A stretch of DNA of 64,000 bases, from positions 1 to 64,000 of the forward strand of contig JBJDYT010000006.1 in NCBI GenBank assembly GCA_051867635.1, read 5' to 3'. This document shows positions 23,983 to 32,374 of the stretch, in pieces. A program made the translations under genes and the position numbers. Each line of letters starts with the position of its first letter. Within the stretch, counting starts at the first letter, position 1. The DNA is from RGIG5472 sp051867635 (lineage in GTDB: Bacteria > Bacillota > Clostridia > Oscillospirales > Oscillospiraceae). Under the pieces are notes generated by a model. That model saw only the letters and a program-made list of their open reading frames with translations. It searched no databases and was not told where the DNA came from.

Positions 23983-24837
23983 TTATCCCTTGACCGCGCC
24001 GGCCGCCACGCCCTTGATGATGTGCTTCTGGCAGGTCAGGTAGAACACGATGACGGGGATGATGCTCATCAGGATCAATGCCATGGTGGCGCCGAGATCC
24101 ACGGTGCCGTAGCTTCCCTTCAGATACTGGATGTGGATGGGGATGGTGCGGTACTCGTTGATATCCAGCACCAGATAGGGCAGCAGATAGTCGTTCCAGA
24201 CCCACATGATCTCCAGAATGCCCACGGAGATCAGGGTGGGCTTCAGCATGGGCAGCACCACCCGGAAGAAGGTGCGCAGGGGCCCGCAGCCGTCGATGGC
24301 GGCGGCTTCCTCGATCTCCAGGGGGATGCTCTTGACAAAGCCGGTGAACATGAATACCGCAAGGCCCGCGCCGAAGCCGAGATAGATCACCGGGATCGTC
24401 CAGGGCGTGTTCAGGTGCAGCTGATCCGCGGTCTTCGACAGGGTGAACATGACCATCTGGAAGGGGATGACCATGGAGAACACGCAGAGGAAGTAGATCA
24501 CGCGGCAGAACAGGGAGTCCACGCGCGAGATATACCATGCGGCCATGGAGGTACACAGCAGGATCAGGCCCGAGGAGAGCAGGGTGATGACCGTGCTGTA
24601 GAGGACAGACTTAATGAAGGGATAGTTGCCGAAGGTCATGCCCTTGATAAAGTTGTCCCAGCCCGCAAACATCTCGCCGCTGGGCCAGGCGAAGGTGTCG
24701 GTCTTGACAAAGGTGTTGAGCTTGAAGGAGTTGATGGCCACCATGACGATGGGCATCACATACAGGATGCAGATCACGGTAAAAAGCACCGTGAGGAGCG
24801 TCTTGCTCCGCTTATGTTGAGAAAGCGTCTTGGGCAT
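23983..24837 (-). CDS. carbohydrate ABC transporter permease (MalG family)
   Basis: The 284-residue protein has six predicted membrane helices and the EAA loop EEAAAIDGCGPLRTFFRVVL (about 186-205), which contacts the ATPase. Its start codon overlaps the stop of the partner permease by one base (TAATG). No ATPase is encoded in this operon, so a shared MsmX-type sugar ATPase elsewhere is expected, as is common in Firmicutes. Linked to malQ, suggesting maltodextrin uptake. Confidence 0.93.
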   Translation of the reverse strand: MPKTLSQHKRSKTLLTVLFTVICILYVMPIVMVAINSFKLNTFVKTDTFAWPSGEMFAGWDNFIKGMTFGNYPFIKSVLYSTVITLLSSGLILLCTSMAAWYISRVDSLFCRVIYFLCVFSMVIPFQMVMFTLSKTADQLHLNTPWTIPVIYLGFGAGLAVFMFTGFVKSIPLEIEEAAAIDGCGPLRTFFRVVLPMLKPTLISVGILEIMWVWNDYLLPYLVLDINEYRTIPIHIQYLKGSYGTVDLGATMALILMSIIPVIVFYLTCQKHIIKGVAAGAVKG

Positions 24838-25751
24838 TACTGCTGCACCTCCTTGTTTCTGGTCGCGCGAAGCTGGAACAGGCCGATGCCGGCCACCAGG
24901 ATGAAGAACAGGACGGCCTTCGCCTGGGCTACGCCGCGGGAGTTCACATTTTGTCCGTAGAACGTGTTATAGATGTTCAGCGCCAGCATCTCCGTGGTGT
25001 GGACGGAGGTGCCGTCGGGGTTGATGATGTAAGGCTGGCCGCCGGTGAGGGCCAGGTTCTGGTCGAAGAGTTTGAAGCTGTTGGTCAGCGTCAGGAACAT
25101 GCAGATGGTGATGGAGGGCATGACGTTGGGGATGGTGACCTTGAACAGCGTCTGCCAGCTGTTGGCGCCGTCGATGCGGGCGGCCTCCAGCATATCCTCC
25201 GGCACGGCCTGCAGGCCCGCAATGTAAATGATCATCATATAGCCCACCTGCTGCCAGCACATCAGGATAACGAGGCCCCAGAAGCCCCAGCGGGTGTCCA
25301 TCAGAATGGAGGTGTTGTACATGTCGAGGAAGCCGTCGAAGATCATGCTCCAGATATAGCCCAGCACGATGCCGCCGATGAGGTTCGGCATAAAGAACAC
25401 CGTGCGGAAGAGGTTCGCGCCCCTGATCTTCTGTGTCAGCGCATAGGCCACGGTAAAGGCCAGCACGTTGATCAGCACGAGGGAGACCACCGCGAATACC
25501 GCCGTGTAGCCGAAGGAATAGCGGAAGCTCTCATCCTGGAAGGCCTTGATGTAGTTCTGGATGCCCACCCACTCCCAGTTGCTGGTGGTCTTGAACTTGG
25601 TGAAGGACAGGAAGATGCCCTGCAGGAAAGGCCACACAAAGCCGATGGCAAAGGCGGCCACCATCGGCAGCATGAAGAGGGGGAAGCTGCGCTGCAGCGG
25701 CCGCCTCAGGTGGGCGCTGCTGAGGGCGGAGGTGCTTCTCTTTCTTTTCAT
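24837..25751 (-). CDS. carbohydrate ABC transporter permease (MalF family)
   Basis: The 304-residue protein has a basic N-terminus (MKRKRSTS), six membrane helices and the EAA motif EAARIDGANSWQTLFKVTIP (about 194-213). The ATG at 25751 follows AGGAG by 9 bases; longer frames to 25982 overlap the preceding hairpin and lack a ribosome site. It is separated from the binding-protein gene by 139 bases containing a strong hairpin, a layout that often keeps the binding protein more abundant than the membrane parts. Confidence 0.93.
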   Translation of the reverse strand: MKRKRSTSALSSAHLRRPLQRSFPLFMLPMVAAFAIGFVWPFLQGIFLSFTKFKTTSNWEWVGIQNYIKAFQDESFRYSFGYTAVFAVVSLVLINVLAFTVAYALTQKIRGANLFRTVFFMPNLIGGIVLGYIWSMIFDGFLDMYNTSILMDTRWGFWGLVILMCWQQVGYMMIIYIAGLQAVPEDMLEAARIDGANSWQTLFKVTIPNVMPSITICMFLTLTNSFKLFDQNLALTGGQPYIINPDGTSVHTTEMLALNIYNTFYGQNVNSRGVAQAKAVLFFILVAGIGLFQLRATRNKEVQQ

Positions 25752-25822
25752 CAGATCAACTCCTGTTAATAAATATGGGCACACCCGCGGTCTCGCGCGG
25801 CCCCGGGCGTGATATGACAGCA

Positions 25823-25850
25823 AGCGGGGCGGGCAGCTGCCCGCCCCGCT
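25823..25850 (-). terminator. 28-bp perfect palindrome between binding-protein and permease genes
   Basis: AGCGGGGCGGGCAG is followed directly by its reverse complement. No T run follows on the minus strand, so it probably stabilises or partly terminates the binding-protein message rather than ending the operon. Confidence 0.65.
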
Positions 25851-25890
25851 TCTTGGATCGTGCGTATTTCGTCTGACGCAGAGAGCAGTA

Positions 25891-27207
25891 TCAGCCGTTG
25901 GCCGCCTGATACTGAACGCTCCAGCCGTCGATGAAGGCGGTGACGACGGTCGCCCAGTTGGCGTCGGAGGGATCCGCGTCATACTGGTTCATAGCGGCGA
26001 CGACGGTCTCGCGGTAAGCGTCGACGTTGGGCTGATAGTTGGTGGCCCACCACATGTTGTAGTGGCCGTCAGCAGCGTACTGGTTGGCGATGGCCAGGAA
26101 GGGGTTGGCGGACTCAGCAGCGTTCTTGTAGGGCATAACGCCGAAGGTCTCGACTGCCTTGGCAGAAGCCTCGGGATCGGTGACCAGCCACTTCATGAAG
26201 GCGATGGTGGCGGCGATGTCTTCCTCGGAAGCGTTGGCGTTGACAGCCCAGTAGTTCTCAGTACCGCAGTTCAGGCCGGCATTCTCCTCGCCATCCACAC
26301 CGCAGTAGTAGGGGATCATGGTCAGGTCGTCAGCGTTCATGCCCTTCTCGGACAGGCCGCTCCATTCCCAGCTGCCCTGGCTGTAGAACACAGCCTCGCC
26401 GTTGGCGAATTCAGCGGAAGCGTCGAAGCCGCCGTTGGCCAGCTGAGAGGGCTCCACGGTGCTGTTGTTGATCATCAGATCCCAGAGGTTGCGGTAGTTG
26501 TCCATGTACTTGCCGGTCAGGGTGGCGGGGCAGGACTCCCAGGCGGCGGGATCGTCAACGGACTCATAGTAGTACTCGAGGTTGATCAGGTGGCCGGTGA
26601 ATCTCCAGCTGGAGGAACCGTCCATGCCGGCGGAGGTGAAGGCGGAGAAGCCCAGCTCGTCCTTGCGGGCGGTGATGTCTTCCACCACGGCCTTCAGGCT
26701 CTCGAAGTTGGTGATCTCGTCCACGCTGTGACCGGCCTGCTCCAGCAGGGCCTTGTTGACGATGATGCCGTAGCACTCATAGCAGTAGCCGATGGAGCAG
26801 AGCTTGCCGTCGTCATCATACAGCATGTAAGCGTCGGTGTTCAGCTCGTTGGCGATGTCGGTGCCGGTCAGGTCATAGCAGTACTCGCCCCAGGTATCGA
26901 CGGCGGCGCTGTTGCCGACGACGAACAGGGTGGGCGCGTCGCTCTTGTCCATCTGAGCGGTCAGGGTCTCGTTGTAGGTACCGGAAGCAGCGGTGACGAC
27001 CTTCACAGGCACGCCGGTCTCCTCGGTATACATGGTGGCCAGCTCCTGCAGGGCCGCGTCGGACTCGGGCTTGAAGTTCAGCCAATAGACGCTGCCGGTA
27101 GCGGCGCCCTCGCCTTCGCCCTCCCCGCCGCTGCTGCCGCAGCCGACCAGCGCCAGGGTCATCACGAGCGCCAGGAGCAGTGCAAGATACTTTTTCATGG
27201 TGTTCAT
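25891..27207 (-). CDS. sugar ABC transporter substrate-binding lipoprotein
   Basis: The 438-residue extracytoplasmic solute-binding protein (family 1) has a signal peptide with lipobox LVGC (about 20-23) and a Gly/Glu-rich linker. The binding fold begins GSVYWLNFKPESD; APTLFVVGNSAAVDTW and FANGEAVFYSQGSWEW are typical of maltose-like binding proteins. AAGGAG lies 5 bases before the ATG. It is the first transport gene after the LacI regulator and ahead of two permeases and malQ. Maltodextrin is the likely cargo by context only. Confidence 0.92.
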   Translation of the reverse strand: MNTMKKYLALLLALVMTLALVGCGSSGGEGEGEGAATGSVYWLNFKPESDAALQELATMYTEETGVPVKVVTAASGTYNETLTAQMDKSDAPTLFVVGNSAAVDTWGEYCYDLTGTDIANELNTDAYMLYDDDGKLCSIGYCYECYGIIVNKALLEQAGHSVDEITNFESLKAVVEDITARKDELGFSAFTSAGMDGSSSWRFTGHLINLEYYYESVDDPAAWESCPATLTGKYMDNYRNLWDLMINNSTVEPSQLANGGFDASAEFANGEAVFYSQGSWEWSGLSEKGMNADDLTMIPYYCGVDGEENAGLNCGTENYWAVNANASEEDIAATIAFMKWLVTDPEASAKAVETFGVMPYKNAAESANPFLAIANQYAADGHYNMWWATNYQPNVDAYRETVVAAMNQYDADPSDANWATVVTAFIDGWSVQYQAANG

Positions 27208-27231
27208 AGTCTCCTTTTCATCAAAAATTTA

Positions 27232-27256
27232 TTTTTACATTTCGGGAATGTAAAAA
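27232..27256 (-). terminator. AT-rich hairpin between lacI-type gene and binding-protein gene
   Basis: TTTTTACATT, loop of five bases, AATGTAAAAA, followed on the minus strand by TAAATTTTTG. It may terminate part of the regulator transcript. Because it also sits 25 bases before the binding-protein start it could instead be an operator. No separate promoter is evident in the 55-base gap. Confidence 0.5.
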
Positions 27257-27262
27257 ACGTCT

Positions 27263-28276
27263 TTACAGCGGCGCCGCCACGGTGCCGCCGGCGCGCAGGT
27301 CCGTGGTGAGCCGCACCTGCCGGTGTCCGGCGCGCCCCTCCACGATATCCAGCAGGATGCGCACCGCCTCCGCGCCCATAGCCTCCTTGGGCTGGATCAG
27401 CGTCGTCAGGGTGGGGACGGTGTACACGGACATATCCACGCCGTCGATGGCGATGATGGAGCAGTCCTCCGGGATACGCCGGCCGCCGTCGTGCAGGGCC
27501 TTCATGGCCGCCACCGCCATGGCGTCCGCGATGACGAACATGGCAGTAAACTCCGTCCCGCGCCGCAGCAGCTCCTTCGTCGCCTCATAGGCCGCCGCCA
27601 TGCGGAAATCGCCCGTCCGCATCACCAATTCCTTCTCCAGCGGGATGCCCGCCTCCTCCAGCGCCTGACAGTAGCCCCGGTAGCGCAGCTCGCTGATGGA
27701 GTGGTCGTGGATGGAGTCCAGCAGCACCGCGATCTTCCGGTGGCCCTGCTCCGTCAGCAGCCGCACCGCCCGGCAGGCCTCCGCCTGGTCGTCGATGGAG
27801 ACGGAGGAATAGACCGTTCTTTTCAGGCTGCCGAAGCTGTTGGTAAAGGAGCAGCAGACAAAGGGGATATCCAGCGCTGCCGTCCGCTCCGGCGTATAGT
27901 CAAAGCAGCCGCCGAGCAGGATCAGCCCGCGCAGCTTTTTTGAGCGGGCGAGGCTGGCCCCCGCCAGCAGCTCGTCGTCCTCCGTGTTGATCTGGTGCAG
28001 GATCAGGGTGTAGCCCGCCCGGTTCACCGCTTCCTCGATAGCGCGGATCACCTCGGTGAAAAAGGGATTTCCCACGCCGCGGACCACCAGGCCGATGGCG
28101 TCGGATTGGGTGCGCACCAGATCCCGGGCGCTGTTGTTGGGGATGTAGTGGCACTTTTCCACCGCTTCCAGCACCCGCTGGCGCACCTCGCTGCGCACAT
28201 CCGGGCGGTTGTTCAGCACCCGGGAGACCGTGCTGACGCTGACGCCGCACTCTTTCGCAATATCCTTGATCGTCAA
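27263..28276 (-). CDS. LacI family transcriptional regulator
   Basis: The 337-residue protein has the LacI HTH and hinge (TIKDIAKECGVSVSTVSRVLNN at the N-terminus), then a sugar-binding core with GLVVRGVGNPFFTEVIRAIE and FVIADAMAVAAM. The usual domain length starts at a TTG at 28276 with GAGAGG 7 bases upstream. A longer frame reaches an ATG at 28387 but would add an unrelated N-tail through the promoter. It heads the maltodextrin-type operon and probably represses it and itself in the absence of sugar. Confidence 0.9.
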   Translation of the reverse strand: MTIKDIAKECGVSVSTVSRVLNNRPDVRSEVRQRVLEAVEKCHYIPNNSARDLVRTQSDAIGLVVRGVGNPFFTEVIRAIEEAVNRAGYTLILHQINTEDDELLAGASLARSKKLRGLILLGGCFDYTPERTAALDIPFVCCSFTNSFGSLKRTVYSSVSIDDQAEACRAVRLLTEQGHRKIAVLLDSIHDHSISELRYRGYCQALEEAGIPLEKELVMRTGDFRMAAAYEATKELLRRGTEFTAMFVIADAMAVAAMKALHDGGRRIPEDCSIIAIDGVDMSVYTVPTLTTLIQPKEAMGAEAVRILLDIVEGRAGHRQVRLTTDLRAGGTVAAPL

Positions 28277-28320
28277 ATCCCGCACCTCTCGCTCGCCGGA
28301 AACAGCTCCGGTATCGTTCC

Positions 28321-28378
28321 CGGTAACGTTTTCAGTTTCTCTGGTGATTATCGTAACAATTCTCCAATCTTTTGTCAA
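28321..28378 (-). promoter_or_regulatory. promoter and cre/LacI-type operator before the lacI-like gene
   Basis: Read leftward: TTGACA (28378-28373), 17 bases, TACGAT (28355-28350), then TGAAAACGTTACCG at 28334-28321. The last site fits the TGNAANCGNTNNCA catabolite-response pattern at all but the final base, and lies just downstream of the start of transcription where a bound repressor would block it. CcpA or the encoded LacI protein could bind. Confidence 0.6.
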
Positions 28379-28552
28379 CATGTGCAAGTCTTTTTTGTCG
28401 AAACTGCTTCATTTTACCCCCTGTTTCTTGCGCTTTTGCCCAATGCCCCGGCATGAACTGGAAGCGCGGGACAGGTATGTTCCGCGGGAAAGGGGGAAAA
28501 ACTGTCTCCATCAAACTTCTGTCCTGCGGGACAGCTTCAGGAGGCACAGAAA

Positions 28553-29563
28553 ATGCACAGCAGAATAGCGATCAACGGCTTCGGCCGCATCGGGCGGATG
28601 GTGTTCCGCGCGGCGAAGGAATTCCCCGACATGGAGATCGTGGGCGTCAACGACCTCTGTACGCCGGACTATCTGGCGTACATGCTGAAGTACGACACCA
28701 TGCACGGCCGCTTTCAGGGGGAGGTGGACCACCGGAGCGGCGCCCTTCTGGTGGGCGGAGAGGAGATCCCCGTGTTCGCGGAGCGGGACCCCTCCCGCCT
28801 GCCCTGGGGCGAGCTGGGGGTGGACTATGTGGTGGAGTCCACGGGCCTGTTTCTCACGAAGGAGAAATCCTCCGCCCATCTCACCGCCGGGGCGAAGCAT
28901 GTGGTCATGTCCGCTCCCGCCCTGGACGACACCCCCATGTTCGTCTACGGCGTGAACCAGGACAAGTATACGCCGGACATGGCCATCGTCTCCAACGCCT
29001 CCTGCACCACCAACTGCCTGGCCCCGGTGGCCAAGGTGCTGCACGAGCGCTTCGGCATCCGGGACGGCCTCATGACCACAGTGCACTCCGTCACCGCCAC
29101 GCAGAAAACCGTGGACGGCCCCTCCGTGAAGGACTGGCGCGGGGGCCGGGCGGCCACGGGCAACATCATCCCCTCCTCCACCGGCGCGGCCAAGGCCGTG
29201 GGCAAGGTGATCCCCGAGCTGAACGGCCGCCTCACCGGCATGGCCATGCGCGTGCCCACCCTGGACGTGTCCGTGGTGGACCTGACGGCGAACCTGGAGA
29301 AGGGCGCCACCTACGAGGAGATCTGCGCCGCCATGAAGGAGGCCTCCACCGGCGAGCTGCGGGGCGTGCTGGGCTACACGGACGAATCCGTGGTCTCCTC
29401 CGACTTCCTGGACGACACCCACGGCAGCATCTTCGACGCCAAGGCGGGCATCGCCCTGACGGACACCTTTGTGAAGGTGGTGGCCTGGTACGACAACGAG
29501 GTGGGCTACTCCTGCCAGCTCCTGCGCCTCATCGGGCACATGCAGCAGGCCGGCCGGCAGTGA
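28553..29563 (+). CDS. gap: type I glyceraldehyde-3-phosphate dehydrogenase
   Basis: Glycolytic enzyme oxidising glyceraldehyde-3-phosphate to 1,3-bisphosphoglycerate. The 336-residue protein has the Rossmann start RIAINGFGRIGRMVFR and the NAD-selecting aspartate in VNDLC (about 34). The catalytic cysteine is in SNASCTTNCLAP (about 148-159), and ATGNIIPSSTGAAKAVG and WYDNEVGYS are conserved. CAGGAGG precedes the ATG. Single-gene unit with its own terminator; no pgk or tpi follows, so the glycolytic genes are dispersed. Confidence 0.97.
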   Translation: MHSRIAINGFGRIGRMVFRAAKEFPDMEIVGVNDLCTPDYLAYMLKYDTMHGRFQGEVDHRSGALLVGGEEIPVFAERDPSRLPWGELGVDYVVESTGLFLTKEKSSAHLTAGAKHVVMSAPALDDTPMFVYGVNQDKYTPDMAIVSNASCTTNCLAPVAKVLHERFGIRDGLMTTVHSVTATQKTVDGPSVKDWRGGRAATGNIIPSSTGAAKAVGKVIPELNGRLTGMAMRVPTLDVSVVDLTANLEKGATYEEICAAMKEASTGELRGVLGYTDESVVSSDFLDDTHGSIFDAKAGIALTDTFVKVVAWYDNEVGYSCQLLRLIGHMQQAGRQ

Positions 29564-29573
29564 AAGCGTTTTT

Positions 29574-29613
29574 TGCCGGAGAGGGGAAATCTCCCCCCTC
29601 CGGCATTATTTTT
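29574..29613 (+). terminator. terminator of gap
   Basis: TGCCGGAGAGGG pairs with CCCCCTCCGGCA around a short loop and is followed by TTATTTTTTG. Confidence 0.9.
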
Positions 29614-29628
29614 TGTGCAATTTGCCGA

Positions 29629-29657
29629 TTGAATTTTTGCCGTTTTTAGTGTTAAAT
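29629..29657 (+). promoter_or_regulatory. promoter of the Trp T-box/trpB2 transcript
   Basis: TTGAAT (29629-29634), 17 bases, TTAAAT (29652-29657). Confidence 0.6.
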
Positions 29658-29663
29658 GTGCTA

Positions 29664-29939
29664 AACCGAAGAGGGAGAAGAAGGAACGGCAGCGCGCCTT
29701 CAGCGAGTCGGGGACGGTGGGAGCCCGGCGGAAAGCGGATCGTCTCCATGGGCTCCTGAGGGCGCGGGGAACCGGCTTTCGCCGCAGTATCCGCTGACGC
29801 TTTGCCCCCGTTACCGGGCTGGGATGTGACAGCATCCTGCAGAGTTGGGTACCGCAAGGTACCAATCAAGGTGGCACCACAGGTGGCTCGTTTTCGACCG
29901 TCTGTCCTTGGAACAAATTCCGGGGGCGGGCGTTTTTTT
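29664..29939 (+). promoter_or_regulatory. T-box riboswitch (tRNA-Trp) controlling trpB2
   Basis: The leader shows Stem I signature GGTGGGAG (29716-29723) and a probable specifier TGG (Trp) at 29749-29751 in CCATGGGCTCC. A stem III hairpin GGTACC-GCAA-GGTACC is at 29848-29863, followed by antiterminator AAGGTGGCACCACAGG with the bulge TGGCACC at 29872-29878. The terminator CGTCTGTCCTTGG with CCGGGGGCGGGCG (29899-29932) then runs into seven Ts. TGGC in the bulge pairs with a discriminator G, as in bacterial tRNA-Trp, agreeing with the specifier. Confidence 0.92.
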
Positions 29940-29972
29940 GTACCCGCCTTCCCAAGAAAGGTGGTTACCCAC

Positions 29973-31343
29973 ATGTCGAAAGTCCCGTATAAGATCTATC
30001 TCACCGAGGAGGAGCTCCCCAAGGCATGGTACAACGTCCGGGCGGACATGCCCCATGATCACGCGCCCATGCTGCACCCCGGCACCCACCAGCCCCTGAG
30101 CGTGGAGGAGCTGTCCCCCATCTTCGCCACGGAGCTGGCCAAGCAGGAGCTGAACAACACCGACCGCTATATCGAGATCCCCCAGGAGGTCCGGGATTTC
30201 TACAAAATGTACCGTCCCTCCCCCACCGTCCGGGCCTACTGCCTGGAAAAGGAGCTGGACACCCCCGCCCATATCTACTATAAGTTTGAGGGCAGCAACA
30301 CCTCCGGCAGCCACAAGCTGAACTCCGCCATCGCCCAGGCGTACTACGCCAAGCAGCAGGGCCTCACCGGCCTGACCACGGAGACCGGCGCCGGCCAGTG
30401 GGGCACCGCCCTGTCCATGGCCTGCGGCTACTTCGGCCTGGACCTGACCGTGTACATGGTCAAGTGCTCCTCTCAGCAGAAGCCCCAGCGCAAGGCCGTC
30501 ATCGAGACCTACGGCGGCAAGGTCATCCCCTCCCCCTCCGACACCACCGAGGTGGGCCGCCGGCTGCTGGCCGAGGACCCCGACAGCCCCGGCAGTCTCG
30601 GCACCGCCATCTCCGAGGCGGTGGAGGTGGCGACCCGCACCCCCAACACCCGCTATGCCCTGGGCAGCGTGCTGAACCAGGTGCTGCTGCACCAGAGCGT
30701 CATCGGCCTGGAGGCCCGCACGGCGCTGTTGAAGTACGACGAGTATCCCGACGTTATCGTGGGCTGCGCCGGCGGCGGCTCCAACCTGGGCGGCCTCATG
30801 TCCCCCTTCATCGCGGACAAGATCGCCGGCAAGGCTGATCCCCACATCATCGCGGTGGAACCCGCCTCCTGCCCCTCCCTCACCCGGGGCCGCTTCGCCT
30901 ATGATTTCTGCGACGCGGGCCATGTGACGCCCCTGGCCAAGATGTACACCCTGGGCAGCGGCTTCATCCCCTCCCCGTCCCACGCCGGCGGCCTGCGCTA
31001 CCACGGCATGAGCCCCATTCTGTCCCAGCTCTACCACGACGGCTATGTGGACGAGGCCCGGGCCGTCACCCAGACGGAGGTCTTCGCCGCCGCCACCCGC
31101 TTCGCCCGGGTGGAGGGCATCCTCCCCGCGCCGGAGAGCTCCCACGCCATCTGCGTGGGCATTCAGGAGGCGCTGAAGTGCCGCGAGACCGGCGAGGCCA
31201 AGACCATCCTCATCGGCGTCACCGGCACGGGCTACTTCGACCTCTCCGCCTACACCTCCTACCGCGAGGGCACCATGACCGACGTCATCCCCACGGACGA
31301 GGACCTGCAGCGGGGCTTCGACTCCCTGCCCAAGGTGGACTGA
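29973..31343 (+). CDS. trpB2: tryptophan synthase beta-like protein, TrpB2 type
   Basis: PLP enzyme joining indole and serine to tryptophan. The 456-residue length and the N-terminal KIYLTEEELPKAWYN mark the TrpB2 group, not the ~400-residue TrpB that pairs with TrpA. The PLP lysine lies in SGSHKLNSA (about 110-118), then TETGAGQWG, and the phosphate loop GCAGGGSN. No trpA or other trp gene is nearby, as is usual for TrpB2, which can act alone and may salvage indole. A tRNA-Trp T-box precedes it. The ATG at 29973 follows AGAAAGGTGG. Confidence 0.95.
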   Translation: MSKVPYKIYLTEEELPKAWYNVRADMPHDHAPMLHPGTHQPLSVEELSPIFATELAKQELNNTDRYIEIPQEVRDFYKMYRPSPTVRAYCLEKELDTPAHIYYKFEGSNTSGSHKLNSAIAQAYYAKQQGLTGLTTETGAGQWGTALSMACGYFGLDLTVYMVKCSSQQKPQRKAVIETYGGKVIPSPSDTTEVGRRLLAEDPDSPGSLGTAISEAVEVATRTPNTRYALGSVLNQVLLHQSVIGLEARTALLKYDEYPDVIVGCAGGGSNLGGLMSPFIADKIAGKADPHIIAVEPASCPSLTRGRFAYDFCDAGHVTPLAKMYTLGSGFIPSPSHAGGLRYHGMSPILSQLYHDGYVDEARAVTQTEVFAAATRFARVEGILPAPESSHAICVGIQEALKCRETGEAKTILIGVTGTGYFDLSAYTSYREGTMTDVIPTDEDLQRGFDSLPKVD

Positions 31344-31377
31344 GAGCCCCCTGCGCGTTTTCCCCTTCAAACAATAC

Positions 31378-31415
31378 AAGCGGGCCGGAGCTTGCTCCGG
31401 CCCGCTTATTTCTCT
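31378..31415. terminator. bidirectional terminator between trpB2 and FUSC gene
   Basis: AAGCGGGCCGGAGC, loop, GCTCCGGCCCGCTT, with TATTTCTC after it. Confidence 0.85.
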
Positions 31416-31459
31416 CGTTTTGCCAGGGCAGGGCGCCTTTACGCCCGCCTGCCGCGGGC

Positions 31460-32047
31460 TCAGCCCTCCGCCGTTTCCTTTGTGCTTTCCGCCGCGCTCT
31501 CCGCTTCCGCCGCCGGCTTTCCGCCCCGCAGCACGTTCATCCAGCCCAGCACCCGCTCCCGGGGCAGCAGGATGTTGATGAGCAGGGCCATCACCACGCC
31601 GAAGCCGGTGTCCAGCATGCGGTTGAGGGAGTAGGAAATATAGGTGTCCACCGGCGTGTTGAAGAGGATGATGCACAGCACCACGCCGCCGGGCTGCACC
31701 GCGCCGGGCCAGCGGAAAAACCGGCTCGCCAGGATCAGGATGACCACGCCCACGAACAGGACCAGAAAGATCAGGGGATGGGTGCCGCCCTCGGGGTAAA
31801 AGCAGATATACAGGCGGAAGCAGGCCATGCCCACAAAGCCGCCGATGATGGTGCCGAACAGCCGGTTGCCCCCGTTGAGCCAGGAGTTCTCCAGGTCGCT
31901 GCCCATGCCGAAGATGGCGCCGATGCAGGCGAAGGTGGGGTTTCGCTTGAACGGATAATACAGCACGGCGCAGAGCGTGGCCGCCAGCGCGGTCTTCAGG
32001 TTCCGCATCCCAACATGGAAATGGGAATGCCACTGCTTCTCGTTCAT
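31460..32047 (-). CDS. FUSC/aromatic acid exporter family membrane protein
   Basis: The 195-residue protein has about four to five membrane helices. NLKTALAATLCAVLYYPF and GGNRLFGTIIGGFVGM are characteristic of the N-terminal membrane half of FUSC/ArAE_1 (DUF939) proteins. A short charged Ala/Glu/Ser tail follows in place of the long cytoplasmic domain of full-size members. It is transcribed divergently from pepT. Small FUSC-like proteins have no assigned substrate; export of aromatic acids is a family guess. Confidence 0.78.
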   Translation of the reverse strand: MNEKQWHSHFHVGMRNLKTALAATLCAVLYYPFKRNPTFACIGAIFGMGSDLENSWLNGGNRLFGTIIGGFVGMACFRLYICFYPEGGTHPLIFLVLFVGVVILILASRFFRWPGAVQPGGVVLCIILFNTPVDTYISYSLNRMLDTGFGVVMALLINILLPRERVLGWMNVLRGGKPAAEAESAAESTKETAEG

Positions 32048-32277
32048 CCAGGCCGCCTCCCGTTCCGCAGAAGATTCCAGGGTCTGGAAACATTATACCA
32101 TCTTAACGGGAGAAGTCCACCCCTTTTAGCCGAATCCGCCGCGTATCGTGCCGCTTTTCCCCGTTTTTTCCCCGGAGAAGGGACTTTTTTCCTCCCGAAG
32201 CCGCCCCACGTCCTTGTTCCGAAAACAAAGCCGCAAAAAGTGTCCGCAGTCCGCCGGGCCGCCAACTGAACCCGGAC

Positions 32278-32306
32278 TTGCCATGGATCCGTTTCCGTCG
32301 TATGAT
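32278..32306 (+). promoter_or_regulatory. sigma-A promoter of pepT
   Basis: TTGCCA (32278-32283), 17 bases, TATGAT (32301-32306), 68 bases before the start codon. The remainder of the 327-base gap back to the FUSC gene shows nothing further. Confidence 0.75.
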
Positions 32307-32374
32307 AGAGACGGAAGGCCGGGCGGGCGCTGCGCTCCCCGGATCTCACCGAAAACAAGGAAAGGAACTTTCTT

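Noticed and set aside
25891..25982. Extending the MalF-type permease start to 25982
   Set aside because: The extension overlaps the binding-protein gene and the 28-bp palindrome, and the ATG at 25751 has a good ribosome site and family-typical N-terminus.
29811..32093. 760-codon minus-strand open frame across trpB2
   Set aside because: Runs through the T-box, trpB2 and two terminators with no domain; shadow.
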